Shown piece after piece: positions 45,042 through 54,329 of a DNA stretch of 64,000 nt. Below the pieces are notes generated by a model that worked only from the letters and a program-made list of their open reading frames with translations, was not told where the DNA came from and ran no database searches. A program made the translations under genes and the position numbers. This DNA comes from Hymenobacter terrenus (GTDB lineage: Bacteria; Bacteroidota; Bacteroidia; Cytophagales; Hymenobacteraceae), in the NCBI RefSeq assembly GCF_000972495.1, contig NZ_LATM01000001.1:1009085-1073084 (forward strand), written 5' to 3'. The number at the start of each line of letters is the position of its first letter. The first letter of the stretch is position 1.

Positions 45042-46732
45042 TATTGCTTGATGAAGGGACGAGTGGTAGTAGTGGTAGCCGTTTTAACAACCAGGTTGTA
45101 GTGGCCGCTGCGCAGCTTGCCAACCGGCACCTGGAGGTTATTTACGCCCGCGTTCAATACTACCGACTGCTGCGACACGCGGCCTCCGATGGCATTGAAT
45201 ACTTGCAATGTAGCACCCTCCTTGCGGCTATGAGTCAGCGCAATGGTTAGTTCAGCACCTTCCACCGGGTTCGGATACACGTCGGCACGGGCTAGCTCAG
45301 CTTTGCTATTGGACGTGGCCACAGAGGTGCCCAGCGTGCCTTTGCGACCGATAACAATTGCCGAAGACTTGTTGAATACTACGGCCTGGCCAGCGGCATC
45401 AGTCGTAGCCAAAGCGTTAGTGGAGCTGGGGTTCTGCATGGAGATGAACAGGAACTGCTCGTCGGGCGAGAAGGTCATCCCTGTGGGCTCGCAGCCAGCG
45501 GGCGTTACGGCGAAGATTTCGACGGCTGGGACGGTTTGGGTGTGGCAGGGCTTCACCATCCACACGTGGTTGCGGCCCCCATCTTGCAGCACGTAAAGGT
45601 TGCCCTGCGAGTCGAAGGTGAGGTTGTCGTTGCCGGTGCCCCAGTCTTCGTTGATGGTGCCAGTGCCGTAGTTGATGGGGTAGGTGCGCAACACGCCCGT
45701 GCCGGGGGTGTAGGCAGGCGTGTTGCCCACGAAAATTTCAAATCCGCTAATGGTGGTGCCGGTAGTGCCGGAGTCGGTGAAGCGGTAGGTAGTGCCGGGA
45801 CCTTTGGCAGTAAAGTAAATCTGGCCAGTAAGGGGACTAATTTCAACATCTTCAACGCCGTTGAAGTTGGTGGCGCCCAGCGCCAGCGCTGTGGCCGTGG
45901 TGGTATTGCACTCGGCGGGCGTGCTATTGGGCACTGGCAACCAGGTACCAGTGGTGGCCGTGCCCAGGGCGCCGTCCATCTTCAGCACGTACAGGGTACC
46001 ATTGGCGAGCTGCCCGGCCGTGGTAGCCACGTATTTGTATACGAAGCTATTAGCACCTTCGTCGGCGCCTTCGTATACGGTGCGCTGGTCGGCGGCTACC
46101 ACCACGTTTTCGTGCTTGATGCGGCCCATGCGCCAGAGCTTGTCGGGAGTACCGTCACCGTTCTGGTCTTTCACCGTGTGAGTGGCCGGGTCTATTTCGA
46201 CGTTCCAGCCGAAGTCGAGGTAACCGTCGCCGTTGCTGTCGGTAGGCGCGGTGGGCGTGTTCTCCTCACAGGTCACTACCGTGCGCCAGGGGGTCACGCC
46301 GCCCGAGCAGTTGTTGTACGTACCTACCACGGCTCCGAAATTCACTGGGTCTTTGGCCGTCACGTTCCACAGCTTGGTACCGGCGTTGAAGTTCAGAGCC
46401 AGCATGCTCACGCCCGAGGTAGCGGCCGAAGAGCCCTCGTGGTTGATGGACAGGTAGCCGTTGGTGCTGCTCGTGCCCACCGGTACGTAGCCCGTGAAGT
46501 CGAAAGACTCCTTTACCGCGCCGTCAGCGGCCGTCGAATAAGGAGCGCCACCTTGTACCAGCAGTTGAAAAGTGTGCGTAGCGGGGATGCGCAGATCCTG
46601 GGGCTGCGTAGAAGGCATCACCGACGTAAATTGGCTGATGTAGTTGGCTGGCAACGATGGACAAGGGCCCTGTGCCAGTGCCTGGCCGCCGCTTAATAGG
46701 GCAGCAGACAACAGAGTAGCAGTGTTTTTCAT
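45041..46732 (-). CDS. PhoX/DUF839-like protein with T9SS sorting domain
   Basis: This 563-residue secreted protein has a signal peptide (residues 1-21) followed by a PhoX/DUF839-type propeller. Typical segments are GYLSINHEGSS, WRTVVTCEENTP, NGDGYLDFGWNVEID, WRMGRIKHENVVV, FNGVEDVEISPLTGQIYFTA and CEPTGMTFSPDEQFLFISMQ. PhoX phosphatases use calcium and iron and cleave phosphomonoesters. The last 75 residues are a T9SS sorting domain (DVYPNPVEGAELTIALT ... SGHYNLVV). It is the first gene of a three-gene unit with the LRR and peroxidase genes. No Tat motif is visible, unlike classical PhoX. Confidence 0.88.
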   Translation of the reverse strand: MKNTATLLSAALLSGGQALAQGPCPSLPANYISQFTSVMPSTQPQDLRIPATHTFQLLVQGGAPYSTAADGAVKESFDFTGYVPVGTSSTNGYLSINHEGSSAATSGVSMLALNFNAGTKLWNVTAKDPVNFGAVVGTYNNCSGGVTPWRTVVTCEENTPTAPTDSNGDGYLDFGWNVEIDPATHTVKDQNGDGTPDKLWRMGRIKHENVVVAADQRTVYEGADEGANSFVYKYVATTAGQLANGTLYVLKMDGALGTATTGTWLPVPNSTPAECNTTTATALALGATNFNGVEDVEISPLTGQIYFTAKGPGTTYRFTDSGTTGTTISGFEIFVGNTPAYTPGTGVLRTYPINYGTGTINEDWGTGNDNLTFDSQGNLYVLQDGGRNHVWMVKPCHTQTVPAVEIFAVTPAGCEPTGMTFSPDEQFLFISMQNPSSTNALATTDAAGQAVVFNKSSAIVIGRKGTLGTSVATSNSKAELARADVYPNPVEGAELTIALTHSRKEGATLQVFNAIGGRVSQQSVVLNAGVNNLQVPVGKLRSGHYNLVVKTATTTTTRPFIKQ

Positions 46733-46877
46733 GAGATGCGAGTCGTATGGTTAAAGCACAGTACAAACTTAGAGTTACCCTATTCCCTTTGGATCACGTT
46801 AACGTTATCACTAAATGAAGCCTACGCTGGCTGTTATTACTAGCAGGCTCAACCGTGGCTAAACGCCAAGTTGGCCC

Positions 46878-46885
46878 TACATTCG
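46878..46885 (+). promoter_or_regulatory. minus-7-like element next to DUF5103 start
   Basis: TACATTCG matches TAnnTTTG at seven of eight positions and lies five bases before the ATG at 46891. It could give a leaderless message. Confidence 0.3.
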
Positions 46886-46890
46886 CCCCC

Positions 46891-48234
46891 ATGCCTCGCC
46901 TTCTTCCCTGCGCTTTCCTTCTCCTGGCCTCGGCCTGCGTGCCTCTCGGCACCCCCATCACCGACCCCAACGCCGCCAGTCGTGCCCCCGGCCAGCAAAA
47001 GCCGCCGGAGTATTATGCCGATAAAACCCTGCGCTACCAAGACTATACCTACGCCCCGGAGGTGCGCAGCGTGCAGTGCTACGTGGCCACCGGGCAGCAA
47101 AATGAGGTGTTTCAGCCCCCGGTGGTACCGCTGGGCCAGAGCCAGGCCATCACCCTGGAGTTCGACATGCTGGGTGAGCAGAGCCAGCGCTACACCGCCA
47201 GGCTCATTCACTGCGACCTGAACTGGCAGCCGTCGATATTAACGGACATGCAGTTTTTGAGTGAGATAAACGAGTTTCTCATCACCGATTACCGGGTGGG
47301 TGTCAACACGAAGGTGCCGTATTTCCACTACCGCATGCGCGCCCCGAGCGTGAAGCTCAGCGGCAACTACCTGCTGGTGGTGCAAAGCCAGGGCGGGGTG
47401 CCCATCGTCTCGCGCCGGCTGCTGGTATATGAAAACCAGGTGCAGGTGGCCCTCAAGCCTGGGATTGTAGTGGGTGGGCAAGAGCGCTACACCTTGCAGC
47501 AGCTCGACTTTGCGGTGAGCTACCCCAGCGTGGAGCTGGTGAACCCAGCCGCCGAAGTGAAGGTGATATTGCGGCAGAACTTCCGCTGGGACAACGCCAA
47601 ATATAACCTGCGCCCCACCTTCGTGCGCGACGCCGAACGCCGGCTCGACTACCAGTATTTCGGCTTCGAGAATGCCTTCCCCGGCCTCAGCGAGTACCGC
47701 TTCTTTGACACCCGCTCCATCCAAACCGTCGGCATTGGTGTACTGCACGTCGACCCACGCACGGCTCCCGTCAGCGTAACCTTACAGCCCGAAACCACGC
47801 GCGACAAGTTGGCTTACAACCAGTACCAGGATGCAAACGGTCAGCGCGTGTTCGAAAGCCGCGAGTTCGGCAGCGGGGCTACCAATGCCGACTATGCCGA
47901 CGTTACCTTCCAGCTAAAAGCCGACCAGCCCGCCCCCGGCCCCGTGTATGTGTTCGGCGCCCTCACCGACTGGCAGCTCAAGGATGAGTTCAAGCTGACT
48001 TACGACGAGGGCAAGCAGCTTTACACTGGTCACTCCCTGCTCAAGCAGGGCTATTATAACTACGATTTTGCCGTGGCTGGCGCCCGCGGGGCAGCCCCCA
48101 ACGAAGTATATTTCGAAGGCACCCACCAGCAAACCGAAAATCAGTACGACCTGCTGGTGTACTACCGCCCGCCCGGCACCCGCGCCGACTTACTCATCGG
48201 CTACCAAACCGTGGCCATGAACAGCCGTATCTAA
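46891..48234 (+). CDS. DUF5103 family lipoprotein
   Basis: This 447-residue protein has a lipoprotein signal (LLLASAC, Cys16). It matches the pattern of DUF5103, a Bacteroidota family. Recognisable parts are VRSVQCYVATGQQNEVFQPP, LEFDMLGEQSQRYTARLIHC followed by DLNW, NEFLITDYRVGVNTKVPYF, and a C-terminal immunoglobulin-like or CBM-like domain (VYVFGALTDWQLKDEFKLTY, TGHSLLKQGYYNYDFAV). The function is not known, and a cell-surface or periplasmic role is likely. The ATG at 46891 opens the signal. It is a single gene. Confidence 0.85.
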   Translation: MPRLLPCAFLLLASACVPLGTPITDPNAASRAPGQQKPPEYYADKTLRYQDYTYAPEVRSVQCYVATGQQNEVFQPPVVPLGQSQAITLEFDMLGEQSQRYTARLIHCDLNWQPSILTDMQFLSEINEFLITDYRVGVNTKVPYFHYRMRAPSVKLSGNYLLVVQSQGGVPIVSRRLLVYENQVQVALKPGIVVGGQERYTLQQLDFAVSYPSVELVNPAAEVKVILRQNFRWDNAKYNLRPTFVRDAERRLDYQYFGFENAFPGLSEYRFFDTRSIQTVGIGVLHVDPRTAPVSVTLQPETTRDKLAYNQYQDANGQRVFESREFGSGATNADYADVTFQLKADQPAPGPVYVFGALTDWQLKDEFKLTYDEGKQLYTGHSLLKQGYYNYDFAVAGARGAAPNEVYFEGTHQQTENQYDLLVYYRPPGTRADLLIGYQTVAMNSRI

Positions 48235-48596
48235 CTCCGTTAGTTACCGCTGCACTATCCGCTGCTTATCAAAGCCGGCATGGGCAAAAGTAATGAGCAG
48301 TTTGCGTGGACTGCGCTTGGGAAATCAGTGTAGAGCAAGGAAAAAAGACTGCCAGCCAAATGGCCGCGCCATTGTTTCTTGTTGGGGGCGTTTGGGATGA
48401 AAATTCGTGCCGTTTGGTAATATGGCAGGGAAATAGCTTGCGGGTACAGTTGGCCATATGCTACGGTAGTACTGATAGCTCGCGGTTAACTGCTTGGCTG
48501 TCGTGCTGGCGCGGCGCAACCCTCGCCCCCCATGCCTGCGTTGCAAGCCCATCCGTAGCATTCTCCTTGCAAAGCTCTTTTAGTTAGTTTTTATTT
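48235..48596. other. 362-base intergenic region
   Basis: No convincing gene, repeat or RNA was seen. The last 30 bases before the M48 gene are AT-rich and may include its promoter. Confidence 0.5.
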
Positions 48597-50045
48597 ATGT
48601 CCATGAACTCCCCTATCTTCAGCACCCTGCGCACCGGCGCCCTCCTGTTGCTGCTGGCACCGCTCGCCGGTTCTTCCAGCGTAACCAACTGGGCCGGACG
48701 TCTTCCAGAAAACCGCCCCACGCAAGGCCCCAAGCCCGACCCGGCCGTAATAGCCCAGTTTGGCCTCTATAATAATGCCGCCTTGCAAAAGCTCATCGAT
48801 GCCAAAGGCAAACAGATGACCGCCGTGTCGGACCGCCCCGGCAACTATGGCTTCACGATAGTGGATTCACCCGTAATCAACGCTTTTGCTACGCCCGATG
48901 GCCACGTGTACTTCACCCGTGGTATCATGGCTCACTTCAACAACGAGGCGCAGTTTGCCGGCGTGCTGGGCCACGAGTTAGGCCACATCACCGCCCGACA
49001 CGGCAAGAAGCAGCAAACCCGCAGCACCATTGCCGGCATCGGGATGATACTCGGCTCGGTGATTGCGCCCCGCGTGATGCAGTCGGTTGGGGGCATTGCG
49101 CAACAGGCTGTGGGCCTGGGTATGCTCAAGTACGGCCGCGACGACGAGAATGAGGCCGATGACCTTGGGGTGAAGTATTCCACCAAAATTGGTTATGATG
49201 CGAGCAACATGGCCGACTTCTTCCAGACCTTGTCGCGCACCGAGGCCCAGAGCGGCAGCAGCATCCCCACGTTCCTCTCCACTCACCCCAACTCGGCCGA
49301 CCGCTATACGCGTGTGAAAGGGCTGGCTTCCCGAGCCCGGCAGTCGACGGGCGGACGGCCCCTGGCCGTCAACCGCGACCAGTACCTGCGCGCCATCGAA
49401 GGCCTGAACTATGGCGAAGACCCCCGCCAGGGCTTCGTGGAAGGCAGCGTGTTCTATCACCCCGACCTGAAATTCCGCTTCCCCATCCCCTCGGGCTGGA
49501 AATCCCAGAACTCGCCTGAGCAGTTCCAGATGCAGGAGCCCAACGGCAAAGCGCTGCTGGTGTTCTTGGGCGCCGGCAACGGCACGCTCGATGCCGCCGC
49601 ACAATCCCTGGCTAAATCCATCGGCCTGCAGTCGGCCAATGCCCAGAAAACAACCATCAACGGCTTCCCCGCTATGGTGATTGAAGGAGACCAAACCGCC
49701 TCCGACCAAAACAGCACGCCCGCGCACGTGCTCGCCCAGCTTATTCAGGACGGCCAGAGCGTGTACGCATTCGTCGGGCTGGCCGCCTCCGGTTCGTTTT
49801 CCACCTATGCTCCGCAGTTCCAGCAAGCGGCCCAGGGCTACGCCCGCCTTACCGAGGCCAGCAAGCTGAACCGCCAGCCCGAGCGCATCCGCATCAAAAC
49901 CGCCACCAGCAGCACCACGCTGGCCTCCGCCTTAGCGGCCAATGGTATCCCGAGCAAGCGCTACGAGGAGCTGGCTATTCTGAATGGAATGAAAACCAAT
50001 GACCAGTTGAGCAAAGGAATGCTCTATAAGGTGGTGGGCAAATAG
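48597..50045 (+). CDS. M48 family metalloprotease, BepA/YfgC-like
   Basis: This 482-residue exported zinc protease has a signal peptide (about residues 1-27). The M48 catalytic region has HELGH (His126, Glu127, His130) and the third ligand Glu186 in DDENEADDLG. A hydrophobic stretch between them (IAGIGMILGSVIAP) is typical of the group. The C-terminal third has an unassigned domain with FRFPIPSGWKSQN. It ends in a LysM-like segment (ALAANGIPSKRYEELAILNG) that may bind peptidoglycan. Relatives degrade misassembled outer-membrane proteins. The stop codon abuts a 51-bp inverted repeat arm. Confidence 0.88.
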   Translation: MSMNSPIFSTLRTGALLLLLAPLAGSSSVTNWAGRLPENRPTQGPKPDPAVIAQFGLYNNAALQKLIDAKGKQMTAVSDRPGNYGFTIVDSPVINAFATPDGHVYFTRGIMAHFNNEAQFAGVLGHELGHITARHGKKQQTRSTIAGIGMILGSVIAPRVMQSVGGIAQQAVGLGMLKYGRDDENEADDLGVKYSTKIGYDASNMADFFQTLSRTEAQSGSSIPTFLSTHPNSADRYTRVKGLASRARQSTGGRPLAVNRDQYLRAIEGLNYGEDPRQGFVEGSVFYHPDLKFRFPIPSGWKSQNSPEQFQMQEPNGKALLVFLGAGNGTLDAAAQSLAKSIGLQSANAQKTTINGFPAMVIEGDQTASDQNSTPAHVLAQLIQDGQSVYAFVGLAASGSFSTYAPQFQQAAQGYARLTEASKLNRQPERIRIKTATSSTTLASALAANGIPSKRYEELAILNGMKTNDQLSKGMLYKVVGK

Positions 50046-50260
50046 GACCGCAGATGAAACGAATTTTAACGGATGGAACGGATTTTTTGTGGTTCCGCAT
50101 CGAGAGAACAAGAACAGTGCTATGCCAAGTCAAGAATGAAAAAGAGGCCGCTCATCTGAGCGGCCTCTTTTTTTTGTGGAGCATACGGCTTGAATGAAAT
50201 TCACGAATGGGAACCACAAAAAATCCGTTCCATCCGTTAAAATCCGTTTCATCTGCGGTC
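50046..50260. repeat. 51-bp inverted repeat flanking a terminator
   Basis: The left arm (50046-50096) begins directly after the stop codon of the M48 gene. The right arm (about 50210-50260) runs up to the stop codon of ychF. The arms are reverse complements with one mismatch and contain ACGGATGGAACGGATTTTTT. Remnants of the same ACGGATTT-rich family lie near 5340 and 23175. Confidence 0.88.
50138..50175. terminator. bidirectional terminator between M48 and ychF
   Basis: AAAGAGGCCGCTC and GAGCGGCCTCTTT form a 13-bp stem with an ATCT loop and flanking A and T runs. It serves both convergent genes. Confidence 0.88.
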
Positions 50261-51359
50261 AGACGTTGAACCGGAAGTGCATGATGTCGCCGTCCTGCAC
50301 CACGTAGTCTTTGCCTTCCACGGCCATTTTGCCGGCTTCTTTGATTTTTACTTCGGTTTTGTATTCCTGGTAATCGGCTAGTTTGATTACCTCGGCGCGG
50401 ATGAAGCCTTTTTCGAAGTCGGAATGAATGACGCCGGCGGCGGCGGGCGCTTTATCGCCCCGGTGAATGGTCCAGGCGCGGACTTCCTGCACGCCGGCGG
50501 TGAAGTAGGTAATTAGGTTAAGCAGCTCGTAGCTGGCGCGGATCAGCTTGTTCAGGCCCGACTCGGTGAGGCCGTACTCGCCCAGGAACAGGGCTTTTTC
50601 CTCGGGGTCTTCCATCTCGGCAATCTGCGCTTCGATGGCGGCCGACACTAGTACTACCTGAGCACCTTCGGCTTTCACGTGCGCACGCAGGGCTTCCACG
50701 TGCTTGTTGCCGTTGGTGGCGATGCTGGCCTCGTCCACGTTGGCCACGTAAATCACGGGCTTGATGGTGAGCAGCTGCAGGTCGGCCACGGCTTCCAGCT
50801 CTTCGGGCGTGGCGTCTACGGCGCGGGCGTTCTGCCCGGCTTCGAGCGCGGCCTTGAAGCGCTGGAGCGCGGCTACCTCTTTCTTGGCCACGGCGTCGCC
50901 GCCCTTGGCGCTGCGCTCCGATTTCACCAGCTTCTTGTCCACGCTCTCCAAATCTTTGATTTGAAGCTCGGTGTCAATTACGTCTTTGTCGAAAACGGGG
51001 TCGACGCCACCGGCTACGTGCACGATGTTAGGGTCGTCGAAGCAGCGGACGACGTGGATGATGGCATCGACTTCGCGGATGTTGGCGAGGAATTTATTGC
51101 CCAGACCTTCGCCCTTGCTGGCGCCCTTCACGAGGCCGGCAATGTCGACAAACTCGATGATGGTGGGCAGCACGCGCTTGGGGTTTACAAGGCCCTCCAG
51201 GATTTGGAGCCGCTCGTCGGGCACGGTGATGACGCCCACATTGGGCTCGATAGTGCAGAAAGGGTAGTTGGCCGATTCGGCCTTGGCGTTCGAAAGCGCG
51301 TTGAAAAGAGTGGATTTACCGACGTTCGGCAAGCCGACGATACCGCAGCGGAGGCCCAT
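50259..51359 (-). CDS. ychF: redox-regulated ATPase YchF
   Basis: This 366-residue universal OBG-family P-loop protein prefers ATP. Motifs are G1 GLPNVGKST (residues 8-16), the switch region [20 protein letters not shown], and G3 [26 protein letters not shown] stands in place of the NKxD motif. A coiled coil comes next, and the C-terminal TGS domain ends in [14 protein letters not shown]. Its length matches E. coli YchF (363). It binds ribosomes and influences stress responses. The ATG at 51359 is the family start. Confidence 0.96.
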   Translation of the reverse strand: MGLRCGIVGLPNVGKSTLFNALSNAKAESANYPFCTIEPNVGVITVPDERLQILEGLVNPKRVLPTIIEFVDIAGLVKGASKGEGLGNKFLANIREVDAIIHVVRCFDDPNIVHVAGGVDPVFDKDVIDTELQIKDLESVDKKLVKSERSAKGGDAVAKKEVAALQRFKAALEAGQNARAVDATPEELEAVADLQLLTIKPVIYVANVDEASIATNGNKHVEALRAHVKAEGAQVVLVSAAIEAQIAEMEDPEEKALFLGEYGLTESGLNKLIRASYELLNLITYFTAGVQEVRAWTIHRGDKAPAAAGVIHSDFEKGFIRAEVIKLADYQEYKTEVKIKEAGKMAVEGKDYVVQDGDIMHFRFNV

Positions 51360-51439
51360 TATGTGGAGTTATGAGTTAAGAATTAGGAATTATGAGTTGG
51401 GCATAATTCAGCTGTAAAGGTACGGCGGGGGCATGCAGT

Positions 51440-51650
51440 TGTGGCACGCAATTCTAGCAGAGCTGTAGCCACGCAACTGTGGCACATCTGTGACACGTCT
51501 GTGGCACGCAACTGTGGCACGCAGCCTTTGCTGCGTGTAACGAGCATAGCGAGTACAAGCGCTAGAACCAGACGTTGGGACTCGCTGCGCTCGTTACACG
51601 CAGCAAAGGCTGCGTGCCACAGCTGTGCCACAGTTGCGTGGCCACATCTG
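51440..51650. repeat. TGTGGCAC repeat cluster with 42-bp inverted repeat
   Basis: The gap between ychF and the DUF3276 gene is filled by repeats of TGTGGCAC and CACGCAACTGTGGCAC. A 42-base arm at 51512-51553 pairs with 51581-51622 with two mismatches, and each arm holds GCAGCCTTTGCTGC. Further copies of the short unit continue to about 51650 in inverted orientation. No gene is present. Confidence 0.8.
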
Positions 51651-51733
51651 TACCACCGCTATGCGCCTCAACAGAACGGCGCGAACGGACCGGGGTCCAT
51701 TCGCGCCGTTTTGCGCTTTTGGTGGGCGCTGGG

Positions 51734-52102
51734 TTAGTAGTTGTCGTCGCTGCGGTTGGGGTCGAAGGGGGGGCGCTCGAAATCCTGGCGGGGCCGGTCC
51801 CGGTCGTCGTATTCGCGGGGGCGGTCGAGTTCGGCCACTTCTTCGGGGGTGAGCAATTCTTCGCGGACGTAGTCCACGGCGTCTTGCAGGGCATCAACGA
51901 ACTTGAGAAAATCTTCCTTGTACAGGAAAATTTTATGCTTTTCGTATGAGACGGAGTCGTCACCGTTCTGGCGGCGCTTGCTCTCGGTGATGGTCAGATA
52001 GTAATCCTGGCCACGGGTGGCTTTCACGTCGAAGAAGTACGTGCGTTTGCCAGCTTTAATGCGTTGGGAATAAATTTCTTCCTGTTCGTGACGGTCGTCC
52101 AC
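51734..52102 (-). CDS. DUF3276 family PUR-domain protein
   Basis: This 122-residue soluble protein matches DUF3276, the bacterial relatives of Pur-alpha that bind single-stranded nucleic acid. Core segments are IKAGKRTYFFDVKATRGQDY, YLTITESKRR and HKIFLYKEDFLKFVDALQDA. The last 35 residues are an acidic, Arg/Asp/Pro-rich tail. A close homologue family is typical of Bacteroidota and Spirochaetes. It is a single gene. A CACCTTTG sequence upstream may be part of its promoter. Confidence 0.92.
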   Translation of the reverse strand: MDDRHEQEEIYSQRIKAGKRTYFFDVKATRGQDYYLTITESKRRQNGDDSVSYEKHKIFLYKEDFLKFVDALQDAVDYVREELLTPEEVAELDRPREYDDRDRPRQDFERPPFDPNRSDDNY

Positions 52103-52287
52103 GGGAATGGGTTGGGGTATGAGTGGGAAATATAGTCGGTCGGTTGATTGAAGGGCCTAACTTACGAAGGACGGAGCAAAGGTGAATGCCCACCGAGGCG
52201 TGAGGCAGGCTGACAGACGGGCGGCGGTGACATTCTTGCCCGGCGTAACGTTCTTTATAGTCTCAACCATCCCTCCCCCACCGCCTC

Positions 52288-53205
52288 ATGCCCATTGACC
52301 TCGCCGCCATCCGCTCCTTCGAGAACCTTGAGTTTCTGGCCCGCCAGTTGGTGGATGGCTTCATCACCGGCCTGCACCAGTCGCCCTACCACGGGTTTTC
52401 GGTGGAGTTTTCGGAGCACCGCCTCTACAACCCCGGCGAAAGCACGCGGCACATCGACTGGAAGGTATTTGCCCGCACCGATAAGCTCTTCGTGAAGCGC
52501 TACGAGGAGGAAACCAACCTGCGCGCCCACCTGCTGCTCGACGTGAGCCCGAGCATGTACTATCCCGCCCCGGGCTACGACAAGCTCAAGTTCAGCATTC
52601 TGGCCGCGGCGGCGCTCACCACGCTGCTCACCCGGCAGCGCGATGCCGTGGGCCTCGTCACCTTTGCCGAAACGGTGGAGCTGCAAACGCCGGTGCGCTC
52701 CACCAGCACCCACCGCCACACCCTGCTGCTGGCCCTGCAACAGCTGCTGGAGCGCCCGCCCGCGCCCAAAACCGTGCGCGGCACCGACGTGACCGGCACT
52801 GTGCACGCCATTGCCCAGCAGATTCCGAAACGCTCGCTCGTCATCCTGTTCAGCGACATGCTGGGGCGCGGGCAGGCCGAGCAGGCGGCGGCCCTCGCCG
52901 CCCTGCAACACCTCAAGCACCAGCACCACGAGGTGCTGCTGTTTCATGTGCTGGACCGGGCTACGGAGGCTAATTTCGACTTCGCCGAGCGGCCCTACAT
53001 CTTCGAAGATGTGGAAACCGGGCTCGAAATCAAGCTGCAACCTTCGCAGATAAAAGAGCAGTACCAGGCCGCCATGACGGCCTACGAGCAGGAGCTGGCC
53101 CTGCGCTGCGGCCAGCTGCGCATCGATTTCGTGCCTGTAGACGTGCGCGAGCCCTTTGAGAAAGTGCTCTATGCCTACCTCGTGAAGCGTGGCAAGGTGA
53201 AGTAG
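52288..53205 (+). CDS. DUF58 domain protein
   Basis: This 305-residue protein has the DUF58 hallmark HRLYNPGESTRHIDWKVFAR (about residues 44-63) followed by a von Willebrand A-like fold. The metal-site motif is DVSPS (about residue 85) and later TFAETVELQTPV and VILFSDMLG. DUF58 genes usually accompany MoxR ATPase genes and other VWA/BatA genes in membrane-linked complexes. Here no MoxR gene is adjacent. No membrane segment is present in this version, so it is probably cytoplasmic. Confidence 0.9.
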   Translation: MPIDLAAIRSFENLEFLARQLVDGFITGLHQSPYHGFSVEFSEHRLYNPGESTRHIDWKVFARTDKLFVKRYEEETNLRAHLLLDVSPSMYYPAPGYDKLKFSILAAAALTTLLTRQRDAVGLVTFAETVELQTPVRSTSTHRHTLLLALQQLLERPPAPKTVRGTDVTGTVHAIAQQIPKRSLVILFSDMLGRGQAEQAAALAALQHLKHQHHEVLLFHVLDRATEANFDFAERPYIFEDVETGLEIKLQPSQIKEQYQAAMTAYEQELALRCGQLRIDFVPVDVREPFEKVLYAYLVKRGKVK

Positions 53206-53240
53206 CGCGTTGCGCTGCGATTGAGTGATTGGTAATAGAA

Positions 53241-53340
53241 GAACGTCAGTCATGCTGAGCGTAGCCGAAGCATCTCTACCGCGAGAGTAAATAATTACTA
53301 CCACAGGCGAGATGCTTCGGCTGCGCTCAGCATGACGTTC
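53241..53340. repeat. REP-like inverted repeat
   Basis: Arms of about 32 bases (GAACGTCAGTCATGCTGAGC... and ...GCTCAGCATGACGTTC) pair around an AT-rich loop. Both contain the GCCGAAGCATC motif. A related pair lies at 60771-60881 and a degenerate half near 9040. Confidence 0.85.
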
Positions 53341-53430
53341 TTTTTAGTAGCACCTATTTACCCATTCCTACCAATCACTCTCTCGCCTCATGTACCGAAC
53401 CTTACTATTCCGCCATTATTTCGTCAGGCC

Positions 53431-53658
53431 GTGCTTCTCGTTGATACGCTATTAATTCTGCTGGTTGCGGCGCTGGTCTTCGCTCCCATCACCGGTTACA
53501 TTGCTTACAGCCACGGCCGGTCGTTTTGGCGATGGTTCGGGCTCGGGATGGTTTTGCCGTTTTTCTCCGTATTCATTGCCCTCTTTGTCGCCATGCGCGA
53601 GCAACTGGCCGAAGAACGGGCCAACCGCCTGCCCAAGCCGCCGCCCCCGGCCGCGTAG
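53431..53658 (+). CDS. small membrane protein, start uncertain
   Basis: This protein of about 75 residues has two hydrophobic helices (VLLVDTLLILLVAALVFAPI and FGLGMVLPFFSVFIALFVAM) joined by SHGRSFWRWF. A basic, Pro-rich tail follows. The pattern, a conserved membrane hairpin ending in a Pro-rich tail, is seen in many uncharacterised Bacteroidota proteins. The GTG at 53431 is chosen. The frame is open back to an ATG at 53332, but that start lies inside the REP-like repeat. No function can be given. Confidence 0.55.
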   Translation: MLLVDTLLILLVAALVFAPITGYIAYSHGRSFWRWFGLGMVLPFFSVFIALFVAMREQLAEERANRLPKPPPPAA

Positions 53659-53790
53659 CCTTCGTCTGGGAGGATTTGCCCGGCGTGGGGGCGCCCCGTG
53701 CCGGCCCCGGCCTTACCTTTGCCCCACTGATGGCCCGTGGTTTAGCTGGTATGCCGTAGCGCGGACTTTCGCTCACCTCTTCCCCTTTTT

Positions 53791-54249
53791 ATGTATCAAA
53801 CACTGCTTCTTCTTCATTCCTGGTCCCGCTGGTTCGTGTTGCTGACGGGTATTTTCGCCGTGTATCGCGCCTACGTGGGGTGGTCGGGCCGGCGGCCGTT
53901 TACCAAGGGCGACAATGGCATCAGCGCCAGCTTTTCGGGGTTTATGTGGCTACAGGTGCTCATTGGCCTGGGCCTGTATTTCGGCCTCAGCCCCTGGGGC
54001 CTGAACGCCATGAAGCAGGCCGGAGCCATGAAGGACCCCACCGCCCGCTTCTTCGGCATGGAGCACGTGGTGGTGATGATTCTGGCTACTGTGCTCGCGC
54101 AAGTGGGCCGCATCGCCCTCAAGAAAGCGCCCGAAGACACGCTCAAGCACAAAAAAGCCTTCACATACTTCGGTATTGCACTTCTGCTCGTGCTGCTCAT
54201 GATTCCGTGGGGCATCTGGAATCCGGCGCGGCCGCTTTTTCGTTTCTAA
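53791..54249 (+). CDS. four-helix membrane protein
   Basis: This 152-residue protein has four hydrophobic segments (about residues 14-30, 48-66, 88-106 and 122-143). It contains LLLLHSWSRWFVLLTGIFAVY, a His- and Arg-containing first helix reminiscent of small cytochrome-b-like Bacteroidota proteins, and MEHVVVMILATVLAQVGR. It is a conserved hypothetical by pattern. A TACCTTTG element lies about 70 bases upstream. It ends in a short basic tail. Confidence 0.75.
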   Translation: MYQTLLLLHSWSRWFVLLTGIFAVYRAYVGWSGRRPFTKGDNGISASFSGFMWLQVLIGLGLYFGLSPWGLNAMKQAGAMKDPTARFFGMEHVVVMILATVLAQVGRIALKKAPEDTLKHKKAFTYFGIALLLVLLMIPWGIWNPARPLFRF

Positions 54250-54329
54250 GTTTTAGGTATTAAATTTGGGCCGCTCCGTACAAGACGCAGCCACTCCGCT
54301 ATTTTGCTCGGTTATCTTTTGCTCAGCCC

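Noticed and set aside
45536..46696. 386-codon plus-strand frame opposite the PhoX-like gene
   Set aside because: It is His/Val/Gly-rich with no recognisable domain, opposite a clear gene.
48306..48587. 93-codon frame upstream of the M48 gene
   Set aside because: It is Cys/Trp/Ser-rich without domain or composition support.
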